From positions 1,178,001 to 1,242,000 of the forward strand of contig CAVNZM010000016.1 in the NCBI GenBank assembly GCA_963693365.1: a stretch of 64,000 nucleotides of DNA, read 5' to 3'. The translations under genes and the position numbers were made by a program. Positions 45,236 through 57,451 of this stretch are shown here, piece after piece (position 1 is the first letter of the stretch; each line of letters starts with the position of its first letter). The notes below the pieces were generated by a model. It was not told the origin of the DNA, did no database searches, and worked only from the letters and a program-made list of their open reading frames with translations. This stretch comes from Amoebidium appalachense. Its lineage: Eukaryota > Ichthyosporea.

Positions 45236-46430
45236 TGTTATGTCTCCGCGGCGAGCATTCGTGTCAATCGATCGATTCAGATCTATTCAGATCTATTTGC
45301 TTTATTTACAATTCGTCGGTGCCGGCTCATCCAGTCAGATGTCGGCGTTTGCTGATGAATGAGCCAATCATAAATGTTATATCTGCTTTTCCAATCGGAT
45401 GATCAAATACAATTACATATGTTCGGTTACTTGGAAACGAACTACAGTGAGACTCGCGTGAGTGGACACTTATGGCCTCTTCTGTGTTGATTGGAACACG
45501 TAAATGCTGCGGCCATAGAGAACGAATAACTAACAAGCAGGTTGTGAGTGATTGGGGAGTCTCATATTCGACCAGTCATGTTGAGGGCATCCCGGTAAAG
45601 TCCAGCTGCAATGAGTGGTCGTTGTAAACCTGCAGTTACACATGTGAGAGAGACAGCACTCCGAAAGGTAACTGGTAACCAAAGTCATAAATCTATTCAG
45701 ATCTATTTGCTTTATTTACAATTCGTCGGTGCCGGCTCATCCAGTCAGATGTCGGCGTTTGCTGATGAATGAGCCAATCATAAATGTTTTATCTGCTTTT
45801 CCAATCGGATGATCAAATACAATTACATATGTTCGGTTACTTGGAAACGAACTACAGTGAGACTCGCGTGAGTGGACACTTATGGCCTCTTCTGTGTTGA
45901 TTGGAACACGTAAATGCTGCGGCCATAGAGAACGAATAACTAACAAGCAGGTTGTGAGTGATTGGGGAGTCTCATATTCGACCAGTCATGTTGAGGGCAT
46001 CCCGGTAAAGTCCAGCTGCAATGAGTGGTCGTTGTAAACCTGCAGTTACACATGTGAGAGAGACAGCACTCCGAAAGGTAACTGGTAACCAAAGTCATAA
46101 ACAGGAAAAGTACTGGTACCTGTTTATTTGGAGTATATTTCGGGGCTGTGTAAGTCATAAGTCATGCAGCAGTAAAGATTATATATGAGTGTTAGAACCG
46201 GCAAGAGACCAAGTAGTCACACACAGTAATTGCTAGCCCTGTACTAATCTGTAATATGATTGGTCGGCTAGGGAGTTGTGTAATTGGTCAAGTAATCTTG
46301 TCCGGGTCGACCATCCGTATATAAACGCACGCATCGATCCTCTGAAATCCAGTTCAGAGTGAACCCCGTTTACACTCATACACATACATTTTACACTGAA
46401 GTGTCCGTGAGGATACTTTACATCTCCTAT
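45236..46430 (+). repeat. second gypsy 3' LTR with 410-bp internal duplication
   Basis: The purine run GCTGAGGGGGGGAT precedes TGTTATGTCTCC, the probable LTR start at 45236. A 410-bp unit is tandemly repeated (45281-45690 and 45691-46100, one or two differences). A TATA-like TATATAAACG lies at 46317-46326. The right end is not clear; the LINE fragment begins near 46430 and may truncate it. Confidence 0.6.
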
Positions 46431-47979
46431 GGGAAAAGCTTGCTGCACGGGGTGTACCACACTGCATTGGTGTTCTGTTAGAAGCACTCTTGTCTCAAAC
46501 CTATGGTAGAGCTGTGGTTAATGGGCATCTTTCATATGGTTTTGCTCGTACTAGAGGTCTCTTGCAGGGTTCATTGCTTAGCCCCTTTTTGTTTAACCTA
46601 TTTATAGATGATTTGGCTGTCAAGATTTACGCCGAAAACGATGACCCTATTAATAACTTTCCGCCTGCACTTCTCTATGCTGATGATCTGTCCCTCCTTG
46701 CCCGTACCCCTAGACGCCTGCAAAGATTGTTCGATGTAGTGTCAGAGTGGTGCAAGGCAAACCTTATGATCCTTAACATAGACAAATGTGGTGTTCTTGT
46801 ACCTGATATAGCTAACAATTTACACACATTTACATTATCATCTAAACCTGTACCTATAGTTCCAGAATACAAATATCTTGGTGTTCCGGTTGATTCTGTT
46901 GGTGTTATGTTTCCCCATATGGTCGAAAAGAGGGTAGAGTTGGCTCGTAAGCGGTTAGCTTTCTTCTCGGCTAATATTTTTAAAGACACACCCCTCCATC
47001 CTTCTATTAGACTTACATTTATTCGCACTTTTGTCTTCCCGGCATGTGAATATGGTTTACCCCTTCTCGCCGCTTGGATCAAGAAAGAGAGAACTAGAGC
47101 GCTTAAACCCTTGGCAAATTTCCTTGAAGCAGAAGTTGCCTCCTTTCTATCTAACAACTGTTGTAAACCTGGGCCTGTAACGCTCTCGATATATGGTCTG
47201 GTCCCAATAGCTGCTAGAGTATCCTATCTCGCGCTGAAATTCAATAAGCACATAAGCCGCTTAAAGAAGTATTTGCCCTCCCACCCTCTCTTCTCTATCC
47301 GACCTGTCCCCTCCTCACCTCTCCCCTCTTTCCTCCCCTCTCTCTCCCCTTCTCCCCTGGGCACAAATACAAATAAACCCCGCAATAGTGTGTGTGTGAC
47401 TTTGGACTGCCACTTACTTATTAAACATGTACACAATCACAAGATAATCACGAAATATAACAAATGGAAAAAGATACCACACGACACTAGACCCGATGAA
47501 AGCATACACCTTGAAAAACTAAGCCTTATGTCTCGTTTTATATATACTGACCGCCTCAACCATATTGCCAAATATGGCACTCGCAAGTGTATAACACCTA
47601 AATACATATTACCTTCCTGTAGAACTGGTCTTTCTCTAGCTGATGGTATTATTGATCAATTACCACGCTTTTACTGTACACGTGCTATACAGTGGAGATC
47701 TAATAAGTATAAGGTGGCATCATTTGCATGCCCAAACAACACACACACACACCAGTTTAACCGGTCATGTATCGCCAAATGTAGTTTGATAGACCACATA
47801 ATACCGCAACACACACACGTCACATTCACAACAGACACCCAGAAAGATAGCCTACCTGTAAATTACAACATCCTTGATTTTATACTAAACACGCGTAACT
47901 ACGACCTGTTTATTAGATGTATTGATTGGCTTGAGAAACACATCACTACAAAATTATAGCGCACGCGCACACACACACA

Positions 47980-48034
<55 letters not shown>

Positions 48035-48095
48035 CCAGCTGATACCGAGTGTCCCGAGGGGAGCCCCTTTAAAAAAAAAAAAAAAAAAAAAAAAA
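46430..48095 (+). mobile_element. 5'-truncated LINE (non-LTR retrotransposon)
   Basis: RT palm region onward, with a stop at 47957-47959, then a (CA)n stretch, a short 3' UTR ending GGGAGCCCCTTT and a 25-A tail at 48071-48095: a typical 5'-truncated retrotransposed copy. Confidence 0.88.
46433..47959 (+). pseudogene. LINE reverse transcriptase C-terminal part
   Basis: The frame can be followed from about 46433 (GVPHCIGVLLEALLSQTYG) without a proper start. RT motifs: RGLLQGSLLSPFLFNLFIDDL, then the active site LLYADDLSLLA, MILNIDKCGV and YKYLGVPVD. A ~300-residue C-terminal domain follows, with no endonuclease motif recognised. The frame remains open to the stop, so the insertion is fairly young. 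Clade not assigned. Confidence 0.85.
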
Positions 48096-48299
48096 CGGGG
48101 AACCCCAACTAATTGATTTCTCCTTGTAGTCTTTATGGTGTCTCGTAGAGAAAGTAAACCCTGATATATAGTCACCACCCGACATCTATGTACGTGATCA
48201 TGATATACCGCTGAGGGGATATTCCGAGCAAACCCCCCCCCCCCCATACCTGAGACTGGTTCTCTTTGCCTCGAGTAAACAGCGTAAACCCCCACTCTC

Positions 48300-48335
<36 letters not shown>

Positions 48336-48650
48336 GTCAGTGCATATACGTGGGCGTAACATTGTTAGGTCTGTGATACTTTGTGCGCTTGCACTTGTGT
48401 GTGGAGGGGGAGCATGGTGGCCGGAGGTGGGGGGGGGGGGGGGGGGGGGCGGATGTGTGCAGGATATCATTGCTACACGGGCAATGCCCAATCGGGGGTG
48501 GGTGTTTTTGTGTGTTAAATTCCGAAATTATCGATGCAGCACCCGATTATTGGTTGTTTGGGGTCTGAGCCTCACAAAAGAGGTTTAGACGCCTGGCCTG
48601 CTGTGTATACACTGCTGGAGGGTAGGGGTGTAATGGAAATGGTTGGGGAT
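48096..48650. other. no gene seen; microsatellites
   Basis: C run at 48233-48245, (GT)n at 48303-48330 and a G run at 48430-48449. No coding support. Confidence 0.6.
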
Positions 48651-50031
48651 GCTGCATGGGGATACTGCCTGCCCATAAAATGAAGTCCCAGGGGGGGGTC
48701 TGAGTGTTTAAATGGGCGATATCGATAAAAACACACACAATTGTGCATAAATTCACTCTGGGTGCACGGATTTCGACCCAGTTTTTTGCCCTGCAAACAG
48801 GGGGCATGTGGGGGGGGGGCATGTGGGGGGCATGTGTGGGAAGTTTCGTGCATGTACCGGCACTGGTCGGACGGGAGGGGGGTCGATCGGCCAGAATTTA
48901 CTGTGATTTGTACATGAAAGCGCATAATCATTTATCCAAAAATGCAAACACACCTAACTCCTTCCAGAAATGCAAGTAGCAAGAGTTAGGGGGCTCCAAA
49001 GTAACGTTAGGGGATGGGGATGAAGGAGCAGGGGTGTTTCGGGTGATAGGGCCCTATGCCTGCGCATAAAATGAAGTCCCAGGGGGGGTCTGAGGGATTA
49101 AATAGGGGAAATCGATAAAAACACACACAAATGTGCATAAATTCACTCTGGGTGCACGGATTTCGACCCCGTTTTTTTGCCCTGCAAACAGGGGGCATGT
49201 GGGGGGCATGTGGGTGAAGGTGGGTGCATGTGCCGGCACTGGTCGGACGGGAGGGGGGTCGATCGGCCCGAATTTACAGTGATTTGTACATGAAAGCGCA
49301 GAATCATTTATCCAAAAATGCAAACACACCTAACTCCTTCCAGAAACACAAGTAGCAAGAGTTAGGGGGCTCCAAAGTAACGTTAGGGGATGGGGATGAA
49401 GGAGCAGGGGTGTTTTGGGTGATAGGGCCCTATGCCTGCCCATAAAATGAAGTCCCAGGGGGGGGTCTGAGGGATTAAATAGGGGAAATCGATAAAAACA
49501 CACACAAATGTGCATAAATTCACTCTGGGTGCACGAATTTCGACCCAGCTTTTTGCCCTGCAAACAGGGGGCATGTGGGGGGTATGTGTGTGAAGTTTGG
49601 TGCATGTACGGGCTCTGGTCGGACGGGAGGGGGTCGATCGGCCCGATTTGATGGTGATTTGTAGATGAAAGCGCAGAATCATGTATCCAAAAATGCAAAT
49701 ACACCCAACTCCTTCCAGAAATGCAAGTAGCAAGAGTTAGGGGGCTCCAAAGTAACGTTAGGGGATGGGGATGAAGGAGCAGGGGTGTTTTGGGTGATAG
49801 GGCCCCATGCCTGCCCATAAAATGAAGCCCCATGGGGGGGTCTGAGGGATTAAATAGGGGAAATCGATAAAAACACACACAAAGGTGCATAAAATCACTC
49901 TGGGTGCACGGATTTCGACCCAGTGTTTTTGCCCTGCAAACAGGGGGCATGTTGGGGGTGTGTGTGGGAAGTTTGGTGCATGTACGGGCACTGGTCGGAC
50001 GGGAGGGGGGTCGATCGGCCCGATTTTAGGG
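48651..50031. repeat. ~377-bp satellite, four copies
   Basis: The unit contains CATAAAATGAAGTCCCAGG (near 48675, 49065, 49443 and, with changes, 49817). It also has a GGTCGATCGGCC block and CCTTCCAGAAATGCAAGTAG. Unit spacing is 375-390 bp. Minus-strand ORFs rich in Pro and Cys recur with the unit and are not genes. Confidence 0.9.
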
Positions 50032-50177
50032 GTCCGAACGAGGTGAAATTAATGAAAATTCTTCTGTGAGCACACTTTGCACCATATGTGGATGCACATG
50101 TCCTTTATTCGTTTTTATTCCACCGTTTATAGTATGCACAGCATACTAGGTACAAGACTCATGTAACACAACATATG
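50032..50177. other. unique spacer before Ngaro copy
   Basis: No gene or known repeat seen. Confidence 0.4.
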
Positions 50178-51170
50178 TCCACTACCCTGCAGGAATGCCA
50201 GGCCCTGAGTCTCAACCTCGACTCTCGGGCCTTTTACTCCCGGGTGCAAAAAGTGTTCATCGATTTTTGTGTGGCATCTCGGCTGCAGTCCTCCTCCGGG
50301 TCCTACCTCCCGGCCTCCCCACACACCGTGCAGCTCTTTCTCGCCTGGTGTGCCCAACGAGGGGTACAGGCCTCTTCCTTGGCCGGCTACAATTCGGCCA
50401 TCACCAGACTCCACCTCGACATGGGCCTCCCTGCTCCCTACCCCCACGACAAGTCTCTGGCCTGGTTCCTACGAGGGGTGGGCAGATGGCAGCTTTCTCA
50501 CAACATCCGGCCCCGATCATCTACCAGGGAGCCCCTCCTGCCCTCCCACCTCAGCCTACTCCATGGCCAGTGCCCCACCAAGGCCTCCTCGGCCAATCTC
50601 CGGCTATGGACGGTCCTCATCGTCGGTTTTTGTGGTCTCCTCCGTTCGGGGGAATTTACCTCCAAGACCCTGACTTCCTTCGACCCGTCCCGTCACGTTA
50701 AAAGGAAGGACGTGACCTTCAGCTACACCCCCTCCGGTACTTTGTCCCATGCCACCCTCCACCTGCCAACCTCCAAGACGGATGTACAGGCCCAAGGTGT
50801 CAACGTCACTCTCGCTGCCCTGCCCCTCACCCACTTCTCCCCAGCCCATCTCCTCCGGCAGTTCCTGGATACAACGTCCGGTCAACCCGACGACCCCCTG
50901 TTCAGTCTCGGTGGCATTCCCTACACCAAGGGTGCTTTCTCTGCCGACTTCCGTGCTCTCCTCTCCCGGGCAGGCCTCTCACCCTCCCGGTTTGCCGGCC
51001 ACAGCCTCCGAATCGGGGGGGCCACAGCCCTGGCTGAGGCTGGGGTCGACAACTCCCGGATCAAACAACTCGGCAGATGGTCCTCCGACTGTTTCCTGAT
51101 CTATACTCGACTTCGCCCGGCCTCCATTACTGCCACTACCACACGTGTATTCGCCTCTATTCTTAAGTGA
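50178..51170 (+). pseudogene. Ngaro tyrosine recombinase, missing first residues
   Basis: About 330 residues, near-identical to the N1 enzyme from TTLQECQALSLN onward. All catalytic residues are present (RSGEF, HSLRIGG, FLIYTRL). It lacks about the first 16 residues and the promoter-bearing A1, so expression is doubtful. Confidence 0.88.
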
Positions 51171-51857
51171 AACCTTTGGAGCAAGCATACTGCTCTCGTG
51201 CCGTGGTTTACAACCATTGCAGGTTCACTTTCGTCCAAGGGGATGTCCCCCTAGAGGCAACACACGTCCCGGAGTAGTTTTCATTTGGGTTTTATTTGTG
51301 GAATTTATTGACATAAATATTTTTTCTGGGTAAACACGTAGGATGGGTGTTCGGTATCAACATAACCATGTAGGCTTCGTTTCGTGTTTTAGCAGTTCGC
51401 GGTTGGCTGCCCGCACACGGGCACCTATTAGCCAATCAAAACATCAGATTCCACATATCACTAGACCGAGTTTCGATTGGCTCGGATCAGATTTCACATA
51501 TCACTAGATCGATTTTTGATTGGCTCAAATCGGTAGGCTTAGGTATATAAGCACGACAGTTTTTAGCAGATCAGCAAGCTACAAACACATCTTCTGTGTT
51601 TAGCACTCACAGCCTTACAGCTATATATTACTTTTTCACCCACCCACCTACACCCACACTCAACCCCCATTGATCCACACATACGTGCTGTTTTTTCACG
51701 GGGCGAAGACTTCCCCCGTTTTTTTGGGCACAAGGACCTCACGGATCAATAAATTGATGACTGGGGGCTTGCCGTGGTTTACAACCATTGCAGGTTCACT
51801 TTCGTCCAAGGGGATGTCCCCCTAGAGGCAACACACGTCCCGGGGTAGTTTTCATAG
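50178..51857 (+). mobile_element. Ngaro copy, 5'-truncated, complete right end
   Basis: Starts inside the recombinase gene and continues through B1 (about 51198-51284), A2 (51288-51636), spacer and B2 (to 51857). The B1-A2 junction differs slightly from N1 (TTTTCATTTGGG). The 5' half is missing. Confidence 0.9.
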
Positions 51858-52248
51858 GTGCACATTTTAAGCATGTTACATATATATAGTGCATATCACA
51901 TTGGATATAATATTGGGCAGGTTACCTGTCACTGGGTCCCTTCGTCACATATCCATTATATATGTTGTGTATGTGTATTTGCATATCTAGTGTTCGATAT
52001 CCATTGGATATCACGTTTCCCGTGGATATCTAGTGGATCCCTAACAGTAGTTATCCAATGGATATCAGGGTTTTAACAGATATCTATATACATATTAGCC
52101 GTAGATATCCAAGATTAATATCTATTTGTTTTTACATATCTTTAACCCATGAACTGGATGTAGGGTTATGTTCAGGATGTGTTTGAGTATATGGATATCT
52201 TAAATATATCTGTTATGGGTTCCGGATGTTTCGGCAAGATTGCTGATG
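51858..52248. repeat. GGATATC palindrome array ending in a G1-like TIR
   Basis: AT-rich DNA in which GGATATC/GATATCC occurs many times, including GATATCCATTGGATATC near 52000. It ends with CAAGATTGCTGATG at 52235-52248, identical to the last 14 bases of G1's right end. It is therefore the right end of a related TIR element with a different palindrome. Confidence 0.6.
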
Positions 52249-52274
52249 TAAAGGTACAATAAGGACGCTGGTAC

Positions 52275-52305
<31 letters not shown>

Positions 52306-52314
52306 AAAAAGAAA

Positions 52315-52359
<45 letters not shown>

Positions 52360-52838
52360 ACACAGCTTCCCATCCACCTTGCCTTAAGTTCTATCATAAA
52401 CTAATTTGCTGTTTGCTGATCTCTCTTCCCACTCACTTGGTTACTTTGGTGCATCGTGTTCTGTGTGTGTGGGTGGTAGTGTGCATCAGTGTGTGTGTGT
52501 GTGTGCTATATATATGTATAAACATTGTGTATATATGTCGTTGATCACCATCCCCCCGCCCCCCCCCCCCCCCAAAAAAAAAAAACAAAAAAAACGCCTG
52601 TTCTCCCACCTCTCCATCCCCCCCATCTCTCTGTATGTGCGCACATGTAGGTGTGGGCCCGGGTGTGTATGCACAATAATGTATTTTGGTTCTCAATGTA
52701 TCCCTTGGTAGTCGTTATACTTGTAAAGGGTTACGTCGAGGCTTCCAGCAACCATATCCTATACAAGTATTGCACGAGGGGAGGGAATGACATGTACTAA
52801 CCCCCCCCCCCCCCCCCCCCCCCCCGCGCGGGAGCAGC
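52249..52838. other. low-complexity tracts, no gene seen
   Basis: C and A runs with (CA)n at 52265-52355, (GT)n at 52490-52502, C/A runs at 52550-52592 and a C run at 52801-52825. Confidence 0.6.
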
Positions 52839-53033
52839 TCGAGGACATGCGTGTTGACGGAGTGCCATGTGATTGACCCACCACCCAGTAACGACCCTGA
52901 GGACGTCAGCAGCCACAGCCACAGCGAGGAACAAGAATCAGTGCCACAAGAGAGTCTGCGGGGAATAAGGCGACGAGCAAAGATTGGAGTACTAGTAGTT
53001 GTCATTGCATTATGGTTAGAAATCAAGTAAATA
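52839..53033 (+). CDS. possible terminal exon, acidic-basic tail with hydrophobic end
   Basis: After a C tract and a possible AG acceptor, one frame reads VIDPPPSNDPEDVSSHSHSE, a basic RGIRRRAK and then a hydrophobic VLVVVIALWLEI stretch before TAA. It could be a C-terminal membrane anchor. AATAAA-like sites follow. No similarity recognised; weak support. Confidence 0.25.
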
Positions 53034-53361
53034 AGCAATTATTCTTGTAGAAGTTATAAATGCGCATGTTGATACGATAGAAAAATGTAGAAGTTTGGAA
53101 GTTGGATAATAGCGTTTGTGTCACATGCTCCTGGGGAGCATGACTAATAAAAAAAAAACCTTAAGTGTGGGTGCCGTCATTGAACAAGTGTCACCATCCC
53201 AACGGGGGGGGGGGGGGGGGGGGAGGTGAATAGATAGAGAGATATCCATATAGACATCATTTATATATTCAGATACCTATATAGGTATATATAGAAGTGG
53301 TATACAATCAATATCATTTCTAATATAGAATACATATTCAGCTAATAAATTCTGAATATGT
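53034..53361. other. AT-rich DNA with a hairpin, no gene seen
   Basis: Hairpin ATGCTCC-TGG-GGAGCAT near 53126, like the GCTCC hairpins in G1's right end. A G run at 53205-53223, then TATA/GATATC-rich sequence. Confidence 0.5.
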
Positions 53362-53834
53362 GTTTAGGTTTTATTTGTGGAATTTATTGACATAAATATT
53401 TTTTCTGGGTAAACACGTAGGATGGGTGTCCGATATCAACATAACCATGTATGCTTCGTTTCGTGTTTTAGCAGTTCGCGTTCGGCTGCCCGCATACGGG
53501 CACCTAATTAGCCGATCAAAAACGTCAGATTCCACAGATCACTAGACCGAATTTGATTGGCTCAGGATCAGATTTCACAGAACACTAGATTGATTTTGAT
53601 TGGCTCAGATCGGTAGCCTTAGGTATATAAGCACGACAGTTTTTAGCAGATCAGCAAGCAACAGACACTGTATCTTCTGTGTTTAGCACCTACAGCTTTA
53701 CAGCTATAATTTCTTTTCATCTATTTTTCCCTACGCCGGTCAGCATGCCGCCGAAAAAGCGCCAGGCCTCAGCCACCGCCCCTGCCGCGGCACCTAAGCG
53801 CCTGACCCGCAGCGACCTCCGCCACAGGCTGACC
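53362..53834 (+). mobile_element. Ngaro 5' end (A1 plus gag start), cut by a TIR element
   Basis: Repeat A from GTTTTATTTGTGG with TATA (TATATAAG near 53625), then the gag start codon at 53745 and about 30 codons (PPKKRQASATAPAAAPKRL). It is diverged from N1 in A (several small indels). Similarity ends at 53834 where CATCAGCAAACTTCC begins. Confidence 0.85.
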
Positions 53835-54462
53835 ACATCAGCAAACTTCCCCGTGGTATTGCCAATATCGTGAGGCTATTATCTATTGCCAATATCGTAA
53901 AAACACCAGATTAATACTGAAGTAATATCAATTATCCATTGCCAATGTATTGCGAGTAGAGATTTTCTGTGGTAGAGACGCTATAGAAGTGTAATAGAAC
54001 TATAATATTGACGTAATATCGGCATAATATTTTTATATTATTGTCATACCATGTCAGGTCTACCACCAATAACTATATACCGTATGAGTAATGTACTGGC
54101 AATATCCCAAAATGCGTGTACGTGTGCCTATTAACAATACAATTTCGATATTGTCAATGTACTTATTCGGTATTATACTATTGCTTGCGGAGTATTGTCA
54201 ATACGTTATGAATATATAATATGTAGGACAATTTTGTGTCAAATTAGGGTATTGTCCAACGTGGCAAGACTATTGCCAATATATTATGAATGTATTCTTC
54301 CTGACCATTTTGGGATATTGGCAATATACCCAACCCATATGTCCCATATGGCCGATACAAACATAATGTCGCTATTGGTTATAGGGTTACTATGATATGA
54401 TTATAATAGGATCTCAATTCGGTCAAAATGTATTGCCAATGTATCCGTCACAATATCAAGAC
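53835..54462. mobile_element. G1-like TIR left end with TATTGCCAATA palindromes
   Basis: Starts CATCAGCAAACTTCCCCG, close to the G1 TIR (CATCAGCAATCTTCCCC). The AT-rich remainder carries TATTGSCAATA-type palindromes at least six times (near 53858, 53884, 53938, 54271, 54318, 54429). No gene. It ends where the minus-strand Ngaro terminus begins. Confidence 0.55.
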
Positions 54463-55245
54463 TTCTATGAAAAACTACTCCGGGACGTGTGTTGCCTCTA
54501 GGGGGACATCCCCTTGGACGAAAGTGAACCTGGAATGGTTGTAAACCACGGCAAGCCCCCAGTCGTCAATTTATTGATCCGTGAGGTCCTTGTGCCCAAA
54601 AAACGGGGGAAGTCTTCGCCCCGTGAAAAAACAGCACGTATGTGTGGATCAATGGGGGTTGGGTGTGGGTGTAGGTGGGTGGGTGAAAAAGGATTATATA
54701 GCTGTAAGGCTGTGGGTGCTAAACACAGAAGATGTGTTTGTAGCTTGCTGATCTGCTAAAAACTGTCGTGCTTATATACCTAAGCCTACAGATCTGAGCC
54801 AATCAAAATCGATCTAGTGATATGTGAAATCTGATCCGAGCCAATCAAAACTCGGTCTAGTGATATGTGGAATCTGATGTTTTGATTGGCTAATAGGTGC
54901 CCGTGTGCGGGCAGCCAACCGTGAACTGCTAAAACACGAAATGAAGCCTACATGGTTATGTTGATACCGAACACCCATCCTACGTGTTTACCCAGAAAAA
55001 ATATTTATGTCAATAAATTCCACAAATAAAACCTCTATGAAACACTACTCCGGGACGTGTGTTGCCTCTAGGGGGACATCCCCTTGGACGAAAGTGAACC
55101 TGCAATGGTTGTAAACCACGGCACGAGAGCAGTATGCTTGCTCCAAAGGTTTCACTTAAGAATAGAGGCGAATACACGTGTGGTAGTGGCAGCAATGGAG
55201 GCCGGGCGAAGTCGAGTATAGATCAGGAAACAGTCGGAGGACCAT
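54463..55245 (-). mobile_element. Ngaro right end, inverted, cut in recombinase
   Basis: Reverse complement of recombinase C-terminus, B1, A2, spacer and B2. It begins (coding sense) at AGATGGTCCTCCGAC, exactly where the copy ending at 31011 stops, and includes the nucleophile Tyr codon. Directly beyond it at 55246 starts the G2 terminus. Confidence 0.9.
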
Positions 55246-56625
55246 CTAACAGATAATGGGAGAAATTGTAAACTTTACATTGTTGGGTATGTCACGACGG
55301 CATCTAAACACAGTTGTTTGTATAATAAACTGCTTGGTCACGTAGGTGCAACGACGCACGAAATGGGCACAAAAAAAGGCTGTCTATAGGTGATCGGCAA
55401 ACACGGAGGCAAGAAGCAAAGGGGAGGCAACCCCAACGAAAGCCGTCATAAAAGCTCATTTCAGGTTTAAGTAGAAAAGCTGCCGGCATGGCCGGCAGGA
55501 CACATGAACCTTCACATTTTAATAAACGGACCGGTTTTACACATGTATGTAGGGATCCGGGTGTAAATTTAGTTCGTAGTAGATACAAGCCAAGTCTGCA
55601 TACTCGCTCTAGTTTTTACCGTCGTTGGTGGACATACATTAGCTAGCACATGCTCACATGCCTACATCGTGCCTATTTATGCTCATACGGTAACTAGGAC
55701 GACCTTTCAGTTTGCCAAATTTAACGAACGAAATCTTGAAAATACTAAGGGAAAAGGTGTGTGTGGAGATTGGGAACGGTCGGCGAGAAATAGAAAACGG
55801 ACATAAAGCGCACGTCTAGAGGATAGACAATCACGGAGAGTGGACTCTGAGAGTCTGCATCTCGTAGCAAACACTTCCAAAATGGGCTCATAATAAAAAA
55901 CAAAGCATCACCACATGGACTCTGGGAGTCTGCTTCGCGTATCAGACACCTCTAAAAAGGGCACATGAAAAAGACCAAAGACTCACTACTTGGACTCTGA
56001 GAGTCCGTCTCTAGTTAGACAACACATGTTAATGACCTACCAAAAAGGAAAAATAGACACCTTCGAAATGTAATATCAAGAAACACGCATTCATATTCAT
56101 AGGACGTCAACCTCGAGTGGAGGAAGGGACGCTTTTTCATAAATACTTAAAGTCAGGTTTGCACAGTGGAGGCCGTCTAATATGAATCATGCTAATTTCG
56201 ATTTCACCTCCCCCCAAACAAGATATTGCTATTTCCTTCGAGTGTTTTCAAAGGATGGTATTATAGTCTTTATGTCCTCGCTCATGAGTGCCTTTACGAT
56301 ATTATAGTCTTTATGTCCTCGCTCATGAGTGCCTTTACGATTTCATTGAAAGTTCAGCAACACCATAGTATTACACATTCATGTGAAGGTCTATGTAAGT
56401 CATTCGAGTCAACCCAGACACCATACACAATATCGCTATCCCTTGAAGTTCCGTGGGTTTCCGAAGGATGGTATTTTCGTCCTTATGGTTTGTATGTGTT
56501 CCCTTGGTCGTTTTGCGGGGTCTGGAACCTCCGTAGATGCTCGGCGCTTTGTTTGTCCTGATGGGTAAGGAGAATTTTAGTTACAACCCTCAAACAATCC
56601 TGCATGCTTGCATGCTTTCATGAAC

Positions 56626-56660
<35 letters not shown>

Positions 56661-56667
56661 ACTCACA

Positions 56668-56726
<59 letters not shown>

Positions 56727-56753
56727 ATTCTCTCTCATTCTCTCTCTCTCTCA

Positions 56754-56822
<69 letters not shown>

Positions 56823-57106
56823 ACTCTCACACTCTCTCTCTCTTGCTGTCTATCTCTAACTCCCTCTCTTTCTTCCACTCCGCCTCTCCTCTATCCCCCT
56901 AACTCACCCCTAATTCTTTCGTTCAATCTCTTTTATAAAACGGTTCTCTCTTTTCTAAAACGGTTCGCACACCTTCTGCTCAAGCTCCCTCTTGCTCTCT
57001 CGCTGTATCTATCATGGCATTTTCTCTCTCTCACTCTTTACTTGATACATGCACATACATGTACGTACCGACACACACTCTCTCTTTCTCGTTCTCTCTG
57101 TCTCAT

Positions 57107-57169
<63 letters not shown>

Positions 57170-57451
57170 GAGACTCTCTCCCTCTCTCTCTCTCTCCCCC
57201 CCTCTCTCTGTCTCTGTCTCTGTCTCTGTCTCTGTCTCTGTCTCTGTCTCTGTCTCTGTCTCTCTCTCTCCCTCCCCTCCCCTCCCTTCCTCTGTCTCTA
57301 TCTCCGCCTCTCAGCCCTATCCCCCTATATCCCTACCTCTCTCGGGCATGCAAATGCACTTGCAATGTAATGACATACACATTTATCACCGAAATCCCGT
57401 TTACGCATCACCACGACCAGGCTATGGAATAATGCCATTGAAGATACGTAC
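55246..57451. repeat. G2 terminus (second copy) and subterminal region
   Basis: The first 33 bases match 31012-31044 with one mismatch. Palindromes GGACTCTGAGAGTC or variants occur at about 55842, 55918 and 55994. A 41-bp tandem repeat (TTATAGTCTTTATGTCCTCG) starts near 56262 and 56303. (CA)n and long (CT)n/(CTGTCT)n microsatellites fill 56625-57330. No convincing gene between 55300 and 57450. Confidence 0.6.

Noticed and set aside
46430-48095. LINE as a host gene
   Set aside because: YADD reverse transcriptase, 5' truncation and poly(A) tail show a retrotransposed copy.
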